A DNA stretch of 55,462 nt from a virus. Made by a program: the position numbers and the translations under genes. Positions 38,625 through 45,793 of this stretch are shown here, in pieces (the first letter of the stretch is position 1; every line of letters begins with the position of its first letter). Where the stretch lies: positions 90,755 through 146,216 of IMG/VR virus record IMGVR_UViG_3300035182_000695. One strand, written 5' to 3'. The notes beneath the pieces are model-generated. The model saw only the letters and a program-made list of their open reading frames with translations, ran no database searches and was not told the origin of the DNA.

Positions 38625-38993
38625 CTATCTCTTTGTTTTAACAACAGTATATTCTTCCTCTGTTGAGCCAATCATTTGAATACAAATTCTCGCATACAAC
38701 TCATTCATAAATGCAATTGCTTCGTTTTCAGCATCACAAAATTTAGCGTCTTCTGGCTTAACTAAATAACTTTGTAAGTATTTTTTAGTTTGTATGTTTT
38801 GTAAAACAAAAGCGTCTTTAGGCTCTTGCTTAGCGACGAACTTTTCATCATCACGCAAATATATAGTTTGAATGAATGCGCCGTTGACGTGCAAGATACC
38901 GCCTTTAGGATAGTATCCGTGTTCTATTGCTTCATTTACTAATTCAATTAACTCAGGAAGAGTTGGCTTAATTACTACATCGTATTTTTTCAT
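38625..38993 (-). CDS. DUF1737-like protein (122 aa)
   Basis: The N-terminal pattern ELIELVNEAIEHGYYPKGGI followed by GAFIQTIYL resembles the DUF1737 signature (helix, G-W/Y-x-P-x-GG, then a Gln-containing strand). The C-terminal half (KDAFVLQNIQTKKYLQSYLV ...) is a separate small alpha/beta part. Function unknown. Confidence 0.6.
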   Translation of the reverse strand: MKKYDVVIKPTLPELIELVNEAIEHGYYPKGGILHVNGAFIQTIYLRDDEKFVAKQEPKDAFVLQNIQTKKYLQSYLVKPEDAKFCDAENEAIAFMNELYARICIQMIGSTEEEYTVVKTKR

Positions 38994-38997
38994 AGTG

Positions 38998-39273
38998 TTA
39001 TGCAGGTTGAGGTCCTGTGTCTCTTATTGGTTTTTCAATTAATCTTTCGCATTGTTTTCCTATTTCATAGAAAACTAATGCAGGTTGTTCTTTTGCCGTT
39101 ATTGTAAATCTGTGAATGTTTCCATTTTTAACACCGTTGCTTAATGTCTTTACTTCATAGCTTGTAATGTTCGTGTATGAAGTTTTTGTTATTTGATTGA
39201 ATACAATTAAATTGTCTAAAATCTCACACATTTTGTTTTTATCGTATTGATAAATAACTAAAGTTCCTTGCAT
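38998..39273 (-). CDS. hypothetical protein (91 aa)
   Basis: A beta-rich small protein (TLVIYQYDKNKMCEILDNLI ... YTNITSYEVKTLSNG). No motif recognised. Four bases separate it from the next gene. Confidence 0.55.
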   Translation of the reverse strand: MQGTLVIYQYDKNKMCEILDNLIVFNQITKTSYTNITSYEVKTLSNGVKNGNIHRFTITAKEQPALVFYEIGKQCERLIEKPIRDTGPQPA

Positions 39274-39284
39274 AATAATTATTT

Positions 39285-39467
39285 TTAATTTGCGTATCTA
39301 GCTCTTATGCCTTCAACTTTTGACTCACAATCTGTATAAACAGAAAAGCCTTTTCTGATTACAACTTTTATTTTTTTCTCAGGCATTTTCATTTCTTTTT
39401 TAGGAATTACTTGATGCTGTTTTAGATTTCTCCAAGTTTGCAAGTTGTTTTTTTTCGGACTAGGCAT
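39285..39467 (-). CDS. small basic protein (60 aa)
   Basis: A Lys/Pro-rich N-terminal half (PSPKKNNLQTWRNLKQHQV) with a short beta-like C-terminus (KVVIRKGFSVYTDC). No motif recognised. It starts two bases after the 84-aa gene's stop. Confidence 0.5.
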   Translation of the reverse strand: MPSPKKNNLQTWRNLKQHQVIPKKEMKMPEKKIKVVIRKGFSVYTDCESKVEGIRARYAN

Positions 39468-39469
39468 AA

Positions 39470-39724
39470 CTATCTGTTTTTTAAAAATTGTTCGTACATA
39501 TACTGTGCCTGCTCAGGAGTTAAGTTTGGCGGCAAATCAATTGTGTGGTCAACTCCCCAATTGTAATTTACGAAAATTTTAAATGTGTTGCTGCTCGTGC
39601 TATATTCTAATTGAGAATAATTATAAACAGGCTTTTCAACAATTGCAACCTGTATTAATGAAACAATACAGATTGCAACTATTGCACAAACACCTATTAG
39701 TATGTTTTTTAATGTGTAGCTCAT
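39470..39724 (-). CDS. N-terminally anchored protein (84 aa)
   Basis: An N-terminal membrane segment (NILIGVCAIVAICIVSLIQV) is followed by a small exposed domain (YNSQLEYS-type Tyr-rich sequence, DLPPNLTPEQAQYMYEQFL). Located beside thymidylate synthase, but no functional link is visible. Confidence 0.6.
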   Translation of the reverse strand: MSYTLKNILIGVCAIVAICIVSLIQVAIVEKPVYNYSQLEYSTSSNTFKIFVNYNWGVDHTIDLPPNLTPEQAQYMYEQFLKNR

Positions 39725-39728
39725 AGTT

Positions 39729-40661
39729 TTAGATTTCTTTAGGTGCTAACATATCAACTTTTATATGTTCGTCAGATGTGTAGCCAATTAATTTAAAGTC
39801 TTTTATTTGGTATGCGTTAAATATTAAATCAATATCTAATTCATCAATACTAACACCTCCAGCTAAATTATTAAAGTCAGGCATTTCAACCTCGCAATTA
39901 CTATGAGTGTCAGGATTTCTTGATAATAATTCTTGAACTGCTTCATACTGGTTATCGTAAAAATGTACGCATTTCAAAGTACCTTCTATTCCCAAAGCCT
40001 TAAAGCCAGTTATCTGTTCAAGCACTTTTGCAAGCAATGCGTATGACGCTATATTTATTGGAACGCCTAAGAATGTGTCTACCGACCTTTGATTCCAATG
40101 AAGTTCAAAACCAAATTTATCATCCTCCAAAGGGACACCTATAATCTGAAATTCTGAATGGCAAGGAGGTAGCGCAGTCATATCAATTTCTGACGGGTTC
40201 CATGCGTTAACCTTTAATCTACTTGACATAATGTCCTTTCGCATCATATCAACTAAATCTTTTATTTGGTCTGTTTTTCCGTTGAAATTTCTCCATTGAA
40301 CAGAATAATTTTGTCCAACAGAACCAATTCCTATTTCATTAAATTGTTGCTCTGAATAAGCATTTTCTCCGTGCGTTTTTTTATGCCAATTATATGCGTC
40401 TTTGTTCCAAAAATTTATTCCATTCTTATTAAGAAACGCAACATCATTATCGCCTCTTAAAAACCAAATCAATTCCCCAACAACACCTTTCCAAAAAATC
40501 TTTTTATTTGTTATTGCAGGAAATCCATCTTCAAAACTATGTCTGAATGTATAACTAGGAATCTGCAAGCGTTTAACGCCACGGTTTTTGTTCTCGTACT
40601 CTTTACCTTCTTTAAGGATTTTATTACAAAGTTCTGCGAACTCAATATCTATTTTTGCCAT
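39729..40661 (-). CDS. thyA: thymidylate synthase, ThyA type (310 aa)
   Basis: The catalytic cysteine lies in LPPCH (Cys167), with downstream QRSVDTFLGVPINIASYALL (Arg192 and Asn203) and a C-terminal fold typical of ThyA. The Asn in NIASYA is the dUMP-selecting residue; in dCMP hydroxymethylases it is Asp, so dUMP is the likely substrate. Methylation of dUMP to dTMP by methylene-tetrahydrofolate would supply thymidine for this AT-rich genome. A dUMP hydroxymethylase cannot be excluded from the sequence alone. The protein is somewhat longer than the E. coli enzyme (264 aa). Confidence 0.9.
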   Translation of the reverse strand: MAKIDIEFAELCNKILKEGKEYENKNRGVKRLQIPSYTFRHSFEDGFPAITNKKIFWKGVVGELIWFLRGDNDVAFLNKNGINFWNKDAYNWHKKTHGENAYSEQQFNEIGIGSVGQNYSVQWRNFNGKTDQIKDLVDMMRKDIMSSRLKVNAWNPSEIDMTALPPCHSEFQIIGVPLEDDKFGFELHWNQRSVDTFLGVPINIASYALLAKVLEQITGFKALGIEGTLKCVHFYDNQYEAVQELLSRNPDTHSNCEVEMPDFNNLAGGVSIDELDIDLIFNAYQIKDFKLIGYTSDEHIKVDMLAPKEI

Positions 40662-40670
40662 ATTTATTTT

Positions 40671-40946
40671 TTAGTTTTTGTTTCTTCTGTTTAATCTTTC
40701 TTGTTTTCGCTCCATTCTCCTTTCTTCCCTTGCGAGTTTAGATAAGGAGAATTTCTTAATAACGGGTTGGTCGTATTCATCTGTATCATCTGCGCAAAAA
40801 TAACTATAACCGTCAGCCGCTTCAAATGTATCGAAAGAACAATCTGCGTTAGACTCTTCCTGGTTCATAACGCCAGAAATTATTTTATGCAGACTGTTGT
40901 TTGCGATTTCAATAGCCTTTTGCTTTATGTAATTTACATCAGACAA
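40671..40946 (-). CDS. hypothetical protein (91 aa), start uncertain
   Basis: The first start codon is TTG (40946); the first ATG is at 40868. The N-terminus is helical, the middle acidic (SFDTFEAADGYSYFCADDTD) and the C-terminus very basic (REERRMERKQERLNRRN). Possibly nucleic-acid binding from charge. No motif recognised. Confidence 0.5.
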   Translation of the reverse strand: MSDVNYIKQKAIEIANNSLHKIISGVMNQEESNADCSFDTFEAADGYSYFCADDTDEYDQPVIKKFSLSKLAREERRMERKQERLNRRNKN

Positions 40947-40955
40947 TTTTTACAT

Positions 40956-41330
40956 TTAGTGTTTATGATATACTTCACGCATAACTTCATCTAATTTTTC
41001 AAACACTTCTTCATTATTGTCTTTTAAAGCGTTATCAGAAGCGTCATAAACTTTAGCGATAGATTCTTTTAATTCTTTGATTTCATTAAATCTTTTCTCA
41101 GAGTAAGATTCTTGTTTAGCTCCTGCTTTATCGTAGGTAACAACGTCAGCAACTTCTAATCTTGCTAATTTCTGTTCAAATTTTTCAATTAATTTTACAG
41201 ATTCCGTTACCATATTTGTTCGTCTTGCGATTTCAATGTTCGCAATTTCATCGATAACAGAGTTTGATACTTGTTCCGATGAGCTGGAGATTCTCTCAGC
41301 AATTTTTGATTTGATGTCTGTTGTTTTCAT
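40956..41330 (-). CDS. coiled-coil protein (124 aa)
   Basis: Almost all helix (IKSKIAERISSSSEQVSNSV ... LIEKFEQKLARLEVA ... KRFNEIKELKESIAKVY). The start has the AAATAAGTATG context. Function unknown. Confidence 0.6.
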   Translation of the reverse strand: MKTTDIKSKIAERISSSSEQVSNSVIDEIANIEIARRTNMVTESVKLIEKFEQKLARLEVADVVTYDKAGAKQESYSEKRFNEIKELKESIAKVYDASDNALKDNNEEVFEKLDEVMREVYHKH

Positions 41331-41347
41331 ACTTATTTATTTGGTTT

Positions 41348-41629
41348 TTAGATTAAATTTCCTTTGTAATATTCGTTCATTATAGAAACGCCTTGTTGTT
41401 CAGAAACTTTGTTGAATAGAATGTTTTTTATTCTATCTGTTATTCCAGTTTTCTTTTCAGCAAGCTCTTGTTTAAGCTCTCTGTAATTGTCTAATAGACT
41501 ATGCTGATGCAATACATCTAAAAGCTTTTCTGCTTCCGTTACAATTAAAGTATCGGTGTCGTATGCGTGAACGAAATCCGCAATTACAACTTGTTGTTCT
41601 TTTGTGAAATCTATGAAATTTTGCGCCAT
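41348..41629 (-). CDS. hypothetical helical protein (93 aa)
   Basis: Predominantly helical (DFTKEQQVVIADFVHAYD ... LDVLHQHSLLDNYRELKQEL), ending in a small basic region. No motif recognised. Confidence 0.55.
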   Translation of the reverse strand: MAQNFIDFTKEQQVVIADFVHAYDTDTLIVTEAEKLLDVLHQHSLLDNYRELKQELAEKKTGITDRIKNILFNKVSEQQGVSIMNEYYKGNLI

Positions 41630-41640
41630 GGTTTTTTGTT

Positions 41641-41811
41641 TTACATTTTTTGAAACTTCTCTTGTTGTTTTTCTAATATCTCGTCGAATGTTTTTTTAAC
41701 TAGCTCACGCTCTTCGCCTTTTAAAACTTCAAGGTTAGCTTGCTTTAATTTTTCGATGTCTTCAATGTATTTTCGCTGGTCATTCAGCTCTTGTAATTTT
41801 TCTACTTCCAT
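41641..41811 (-). CDS. short coiled-coil protein (56 aa)
   Basis: ATG 41811, TAA 41641. A highly charged helix (EVEKLQELNDQRKYIEDIEK ... VKKTFDEILEKQQEKFQKM). It fills the gap between the 93-aa and 95-aa genes. Function unknown. Confidence 0.55.
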   Translation of the reverse strand: MEVEKLQELNDQRKYIEDIEKLKQANLEVLKGEERELVKKTFDEILEKQQEKFQKM

Positions 41812-41812
41812 T

Positions 41813-42100
41813 TTATGTGTTTTGTTTTTTAACTATTTCGTAACCAACTTCTGACAATCCTTTGTTCCACATTTCTAAAGACAGCTCACCTATTATTGGC
41901 GCTGCGTGATTTCTTGGGTCAATCATTGTTATAGCAAAAGAAGGTTTGTCGCCTTTAGCTCCATCTTCTTTAAGATACAATTCAATAGGTCTTAACTCGA
42001 ACATAGCTGAATAGTTTATATCAGAGTAATGCCCAACGTCTATTCTGTTTTTTCCAACATTGAATCCTGTAAAAGTGTTTATGTCTTTATTTCTTGCCAT
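41813..42100 (-). CDS. hypothetical protein (95 aa)
   Basis: A soluble beta/alpha protein (FTGFNVGKNRIDVGHYSDIN ... IELYLKEDG ... FAITMIDPRN). No motif recognised. Six bases upstream lies an HNH endonuclease gene. Confidence 0.55.
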   Translation of the reverse strand: MARNKDINTFTGFNVGKNRIDVGHYSDINYSAMFELRPIELYLKEDGAKGDKPSFAITMIDPRNHAAPIIGELSLEMWNKGLSEVGYEIVKKQNT

Positions 42101-42105
42101 TGCTT

Positions 42106-42582
42106 TTATTTATTTAAAACATCATTTCCGAATAACTCATTTAATTTTCTTTGCTCTACTAATTCATTTCTACCGCCTTTATTCTTATGGAATTCGTTGT
42201 GGCACGGTATGCAAACTTTTATTAAATTTATTTCGTCGTGTAAATGTATATGATTAGGTTTTTCGCTTCTAAAAATTATGTGGTGTGTTTCTAGTGCTAC
42301 ATCTGATGCGCCACAGTTTTCGCAACAAATGTCTCCGTTAATGTCTTTAAGAGATTCATTCAAGTTATTTCTACTCTTGTTATACTTTTGTGTCTCTATT
42401 TTGTTTTTTGCTGATTGCTTATTGATTGGAGTTCTCTTAGCAAACGAATTTCCGTTTTTAGCTTTCTTAAATGTGATTTCACACAATGGGCTACAAAACT
42501 TTTCAAGCGTACTTCTACGAGGCATAAATGGTTTTTTGCAAGACTCTAAACCACACTTTTTTTCTTTTATCTTACCTATCAT
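42106..42582 (-). CDS. HNH endonuclease with N-terminal zinc ribbon (158 aa)
   Basis: N-terminal Cys10, Cys15, Cys30 and Cys34 resemble a zinc ribbon. A linker with RTPINKQSAK follows. The HNH core has CENC (87-90), HH at 100-101, Asn119, CIPCH (124-128) and His132. This order matches phage HNH nucleases and NinG-like recombination proteins. It could act in packaging-type nicking, recombination or homing; I cannot choose. Confidence 0.8.
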   Translation of the reverse strand: MIGKIKEKKCGLESCKKPFMPRRSTLEKFCSPLCEITFKKAKNGNSFAKRTPINKQSAKNKIETQKYNKSRNNLNESLKDINGDICCENCGASDVALETHHIIFRSEKPNHIHLHDEINLIKVCIPCHNEFHKNKGGRNELVEQRKLNELFGNDVLNK

Positions 42583-42641
42583 TTATGTAGTTTTTAAAAT
42601 CAGAAACAAAACCGAATTGAATTGTTTCTGATTTAGTTTAC

Positions 42642-43325
42642 TTAGATTGTTTTTTTTCTGAATTTTAAGTTATTCATTCGCTCGCTAATGGCGTTTTGGT
42701 CTGCTAACTGGTCTTTCTCCACTTTAGTAATTAAAGCGTTTCTAACAAGCTCTAATGCGTCAATAACTTCAATTGCATCGCACTCGCAGTTCATATAATC
42801 ATCAACGCAGTTTCCGATTACTTCTGTCGCTGTTTTTTTAGGCTCTTCAAATTTTGTTTGATTTACGCTTTGTTCAATAACTGGTTGATTATCGCTTTCA
42901 TTCATAGTTCTGTCGCTCATAGCGGCTACTTTTAAATGAGGGTGATTTTTTTCAACAACTTCGGTAATGGCATCTCTGAACTCTTTGCTATTAAAACCGA
43001 ATTTATCTTTTACTTCATTTAACTTTTCGGCGTCGGCTCCTACAACCTCAATTGATTTGAAGCCCGACTCAGCTAACATATTTTTGATAGCTTCTCTTTG
43101 TTTTGTTTTTGCTGACTCAGCGTTTGATTTTAATGGAAATGATTTTTTAACTAAATCCTTTTGCTTAGCAATAGTTTTTTTAACAGCTGGCTGTTTTTTT
43201 ACTGGTGCTTTTTTTGCAGGTTGTTTTTTCGTAACAACTTTTTTAGCTGCTACTTTTTTAGGAGCTGCTTTTTTTGTTGGAGCTTTTTTGGAAGTAGCTT
43301 TCTTCGTTGTTGCTTTACTAGCCAT
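42642..43325 (-). CDS. histone-H1-like Lys/Ala-rich protein (227 aa)
   Basis: The first ~60 residues are repeats of KKA/KKAP/KKV type (APTKKAAPKKVAAKKVVTKK), as in bacterial H1-like and phage DNA-condensing proteins. A folded helical region follows (about 70-130, AIKNMLAESGFKSIEVVGAD) and then an acidic C-terminus with a coiled coil. Likely binds DNA electrostatically, perhaps for condensation or protection (inference). Confidence 0.65.
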   Translation of the reverse strand: MASKATTKKATSKKAPTKKAAPKKVAAKKVVTKKQPAKKAPVKKQPAVKKTIAKQKDLVKKSFPLKSNAESAKTKQREAIKNMLAESGFKSIEVVGADAEKLNEVKDKFGFNSKEFRDAITEVVEKNHPHLKVAAMSDRTMNESDNQPVIEQSVNQTKFEEPKKTATEVIGNCVDDYMNCECDAIEVIDALELVRNALITKVEKDQLADQNAISERMNNLKFRKKTI

Positions 43326-43370
43326 CTTTATTTGTTTTTATTGTTTGTTTTTATTTTATCTCTTTAAATA

Positions 43371-43492
43371 AGTGTACGTTTTCTCGTTGGTAGGAAAGTA
43401 TTAAAACCATCCAAGTCTATGAAACTACAACCCCTAATTATGCTGACATACTTCTTCTTCGCTTTTTTTATAGTTAGGCATTGATACACTCA
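43371..43492 (-). other. unexplained intergenic stretch (~120 nt)
   Basis: No gene with ATG fits. Read on minus, GTTGTAG can pair with CTA-c-CAAC across a ~30-base loop, giving a weak hairpin. A 41-codon frame with a GTG start also spans it (encoding YVSIIRGCSFIDLDG ... PTRKRTLI). I cannot decide between a small RNA, a micro-protein and nothing. Confidence 0.25.
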
Positions 43493-43816
43493 CTATTTTT
43501 TTTCGTTTTTGGTTATGTCTTCGCTATCAATGTGAGACTTGCATTTATTGCAGTAAAAGAATTCAACTTCATTTCCATTCATCTTTGCTCTTATTGAATC
43601 TCCGCAGCAATCGCTTTTCATTGTCTTCGCTCCTGTGTTATCGTTTTCGACAACTAAATATTCTGTTTTTCTTTTACCATAAAGGTCATCCATCATTTTA
43701 TCTGAAAAATATAATGAGTGATGTAATATAGCCCTAACCGCTAGAGTTAATGGCGCTAAGCAGAATCCAATAGCTACAAATATATGCTGAATTATAAATC
43801 TAATAATCAAAATCAT
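43493..43816 (-). CDS. membrane protein with zinc-ribbon-like tail (107 aa)
   Basis: An N-terminal hydrophobic region (about 1-30, LIIRFIIQHIFVAIGFCLAP) is followed by a charged region and a C-terminal zinc-ribbon-like pattern with CC (about 70) and CNKC. The start overlaps the RecE-like stop by 4 bases (coupled translation). Function unknown. Confidence 0.6.
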   Translation of the reverse strand: MILIIRFIIQHIFVAIGFCLAPLTLAVRAILHHSLYFSDKMMDDLYGKRKTEYLVVENDNTGAKTMKSDCCGDSIRAKMNGNEVEFFYCNKCKSHIDSEDITKNEKK

Positions 43817-44682
43817 TTTAATAGTGTTATGTGTGGAGAATTATCTTTAATGTTAAAGAAATTATTTAATTGCTCAAGCTCGTAGCATTCTTTTAAAAGC
43901 TCGAATTCATTATAGTTGCACCAGTATTCGTTTTCATAAGACCACTTTAATAAATCTAAAGCCATTCTAAATGTTCTTTTGCCAATTTCGCACATTGCAT
44001 CATCTATTCTGTATAAACTGATTTGATGAGGTTCTGTTTTTTCAACTGCGCAAAAAATATAATCTTCCCTATTCGCAAAGTGTTTATAAAAAGCGTCTGT
44101 GATAGGATAGCCATAAGTAATTGCATCTCGCTTGAATCCTTTAGGGCTTCCGTCTTTCGCTGTCTTGATGTCAATTATTGTTGTTTCATCATCACACATA
44201 ACATCAGGACGAAGTTTTATTTTCAATCCAGTCGGTTCATCAATTGTGTATATGCTCACTTCTCTTGCGCTGTTTTGCATCAAATCGATAAGAGTTTTAT
44301 TTTTGAGCGCAGACTCACACATCTTAACGAGCGAATCCATTTCACTATCCAAAATTATACTCTTGTCTTTGTTTTTGCTATTAAACTCAGCGAACTCAGC
44401 CTTTCCGTCTTTTGTTCTTCTGTTCATTTCTGGAGCAACAACGTAATTTTTAAAGAACTCGTGAGGCTCTAATATACATTCGTGTAACGCTGAACCTAAA
44501 ACAAAATGTCTGCCTACAACTTCTTTTTTTGTTGAAGTTGTTTTTTTAGCAACCTTTCCATACTTCTTATAGTAGTAATACATAGGGCTTCTTGCGAAGT
44601 TCTTAGCATCAGAAGCACTAATGAAGTCTTTCTTACCTAAATAGGTACTGAAACTATCCTTTGTATATTCGATTTCTTGCAT
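43813..44682 (-). CDS. RecE-like exonuclease, PD-(D/E)XK fold (289 aa)
   Basis: The pattern fits exodeoxyribonuclease VIII: GSALHECILEP (His67), a mid helical part, TGLKIKLRPD (Asp160), then TTIIDIKTAKD (Asp171-x-Lys173) and a YGYPITDAFY helix with VEKTEPHQISLY. These residues form the metal-binding PD-(D/E)XK site that degrades the 5' strand of dsDNA ends. No RecT/Erf-type annealing protein is recognised beside it. Likely used in recombination or replication-coupled repair. Confidence 0.8.
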   Translation of the reverse strand: MQEIEYTKDSFSTYLGKKDFISASDAKNFARSPMYYYYKKYGKVAKKTTSTKKEVVGRHFVLGSALHECILEPHEFFKNYVVAPEMNRRTKDGKAEFAEFNSKNKDKSIILDSEMDSLVKMCESALKNKTLIDLMQNSAREVSIYTIDEPTGLKIKLRPDVMCDDETTIIDIKTAKDGSPKGFKRDAITYGYPITDAFYKHFANREDYIFCAVEKTEPHQISLYRIDDAMCEIGKRTFRMALDLLKWSYENEYWCNYNEFELLKECYELEQLNNFFNIKDNSPHITLLK

Positions 44683-44688
44683 TTAGTG

Positions 44689-44898
44689 CTATGTGAATTT
44701 TATTTTAAAATTTTTATCGTTCTCTAAATTTACAACTGTTATATATTCATCTTTAATGCTTTCAACCCTTATAATGAAAGAGTTTCTGCTTGAGTGAACT
44801 GAATTTATAATTTTATACTTGTCTCCGTGTTTTTCTATGAAGTCTTTACCAAGCGAATCTTTGCCTTCAAGAATAGCATTGTGCGTTTTGTTACTCAT
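44689..44898 (-). CDS. small hypothetical protein (69 aa)
   Basis: A mixed, Lys/Ser-rich soluble protein (NSVHSSRNSFIIRVESIKD). No recognised motif. Three bases precede the next gene. Confidence 0.5.
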   Translation of the reverse strand: MSNKTHNAILEGKDSLGKDFIEKHGDKYKIINSVHSSRNSFIIRVESIKDEYITVVNLENDKNFKIKFT

Positions 44899-44901
44899 AT
44901 A

Positions 44902-45165
44902 TTAATCAGCGTCCTCTTCCACTTTCTTAAAAACCAAATCCCTTTTTAATAACTTGACATACGTTTCTGTGCCAGGATTAAATTGTCTGTGCGTATCGTA
45001 ATGAGATTTATCACACGGTACTATTAAAATTACTGATATTGATTGGTATTTTGTTTTATTCCTTTCAATGAAATTTTCAAAAGGCTCAGAGATTGTTGCT
45101 GTATATGTTATAGCAGAACAACCAAAAGGAATTATATTAAATGCGATTCTGTAATGTGATTTCAT
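44902..45165 (-). CDS. small hypothetical protein (87 aa)
   Basis: I start at ATG 45165 (AAATAAGTATG context), not the upstream TTG at 45186, which overlaps the -7 box. The product is beta-rich (YRIAFNIIPFGCSAITYTAT ... YQSISVILIVPCDKS). First gene after an operator-containing promoter; function unknown. Confidence 0.6.
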   Translation of the reverse strand: MKSHYRIAFNIIPFGCSAITYTATISEPFENFIERNKTKYQSISVILIVPCDKSHYDTHRQFNPGTETYVKLLKRDLVFKKVEEDAD

Positions 45166-45183
45166 ACTTATTTTTGTGTCTTG

Positions 45184-45191
45184 CAAATATA
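45184..45191 (-). promoter_or_regulatory. candidate -7 box (TATATTTG)
   Basis: Minus strand TATATTTG, 18 bases upstream of the ATG at 45165, with the inverted repeat at 45195-45218 directly upstream. No clear -33 TTTG; the operator may replace or cover it. Confidence 0.6.
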
Positions 45192-45194
45192 CTA

Positions 45195-45218
45195 AATGTT
45201 ACACATACTTGTAACATT
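45195..45218. promoter_or_regulatory. 8-bp inverted repeat, candidate repressor operator
   Basis: AATGTTAC-acatactt-GTAACATT is a perfect two-fold repeat lying just upstream of the -7 box in the position of the -33 region, and 53 bases downstream of the XRE-repressor gene. It is a natural target for a dimeric HTH repressor (inference). Confidence 0.65.
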
Positions 45219-45270
45219 ATTTTCAAGTTTATTCATTTAGTTATTAACATTCATTCGTTAATAAATACGG

Positions 45271-45528
45271 CTAAACATTATCTTTATTCTCATCCATTTC
45301 AAAAAGCTTTTCAACCGTAGTTCCTAGAACTTCCGCTATTTTCATAGCGATAGGCAAACTTACTGATGGACTCTTTTGATTTGCTATTTTAGAGATGTGC
45401 GCTCTGTTTGAGCCAATTCTGTCAGCTAACTCTTGTTGAGTCATTTCAGCCTTGTCTAAAAATGATTGCACGTTATTTAATTTAATTGTTGCTTTTGGTT
45501 TTTTAACCTTTTTTGCTTTCGTCGCCAT
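45271..45528 (-). CDS. XRE-family HTH transcriptional regulator (85 aa)
   Basis: A helix-turn-helix of the Cro/C1 type is clear: MTQQELADRIGSNRAHISKI (about 29-48), then a third-helix region with SLPIAMKIAEVLGTTVEKLF. The short Lys-rich N-terminus may add DNA affinity. It probably controls the phage transcript with the operator at 45195-45218 (inference). Starts 26 bases inside the preceding gene. Confidence 0.85.
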   Translation of the reverse strand: MATKAKKVKKPKATIKLNNVQSFLDKAEMTQQELADRIGSNRAHISKIANQKSPSVSLPIAMKIAEVLGTTVEKLFEMDENKDNV

Positions 45529-45793
45529 TATGTGTTTCTTTTTTTATTTTTAAATAACTCTGTGATTTCAAATACTCTTCATTCGCCACATATACAACTC
45601 CTTCTTTAAGATGCCATTCAACCGCTTTAACAATTGCTGTATCTATAATGTTGAATCTAATATTTCTCTGCGCTCGCTTTATAGATAAAGGTTCGTTTTC
45701 AAACAATTCTATCTCTATATCTGAGTCGTATGCTCTTACGAATGCTTTTGTTCTTATTTTACCATCAAGATTTGTTTCCAGTACTACTACCAT
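45503..45793 (-). CDS. hypothetical protein (96 aa)
   Basis: I start at ATG 45793; an upstream TTG would extend it by 7 residues. Beta-rich N-terminus (VVVLETNLDGKIRTKAFVRA) and helical C-terminal half. Overlaps the regulator by 26 bases, so translation is probably coupled. Function unknown. Confidence 0.55.
   Translation of the reverse strand: MVVVLETNLDGKIRTKAFVRAYDSDIEIELFENEPLSIKRAQRNIRFNIIDTAIVKAVEWHLKEGVVYVANEEYLKSQSYLKIKKETHNGDESKKG

Noticed and set aside
44023-44472. 149-codon plus frame opposite the RecE-like gene
   Set aside because: The minus frame has conserved nuclease motifs; the plus frame is Phe/Ile/Cys-rich shadow sequence.
45166-45186. TTG start extending the 87-aa gene to 45186
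   Set aside because: The extension overlaps the -7 box, while ATG 45165 has the AAATAAGTATG context.
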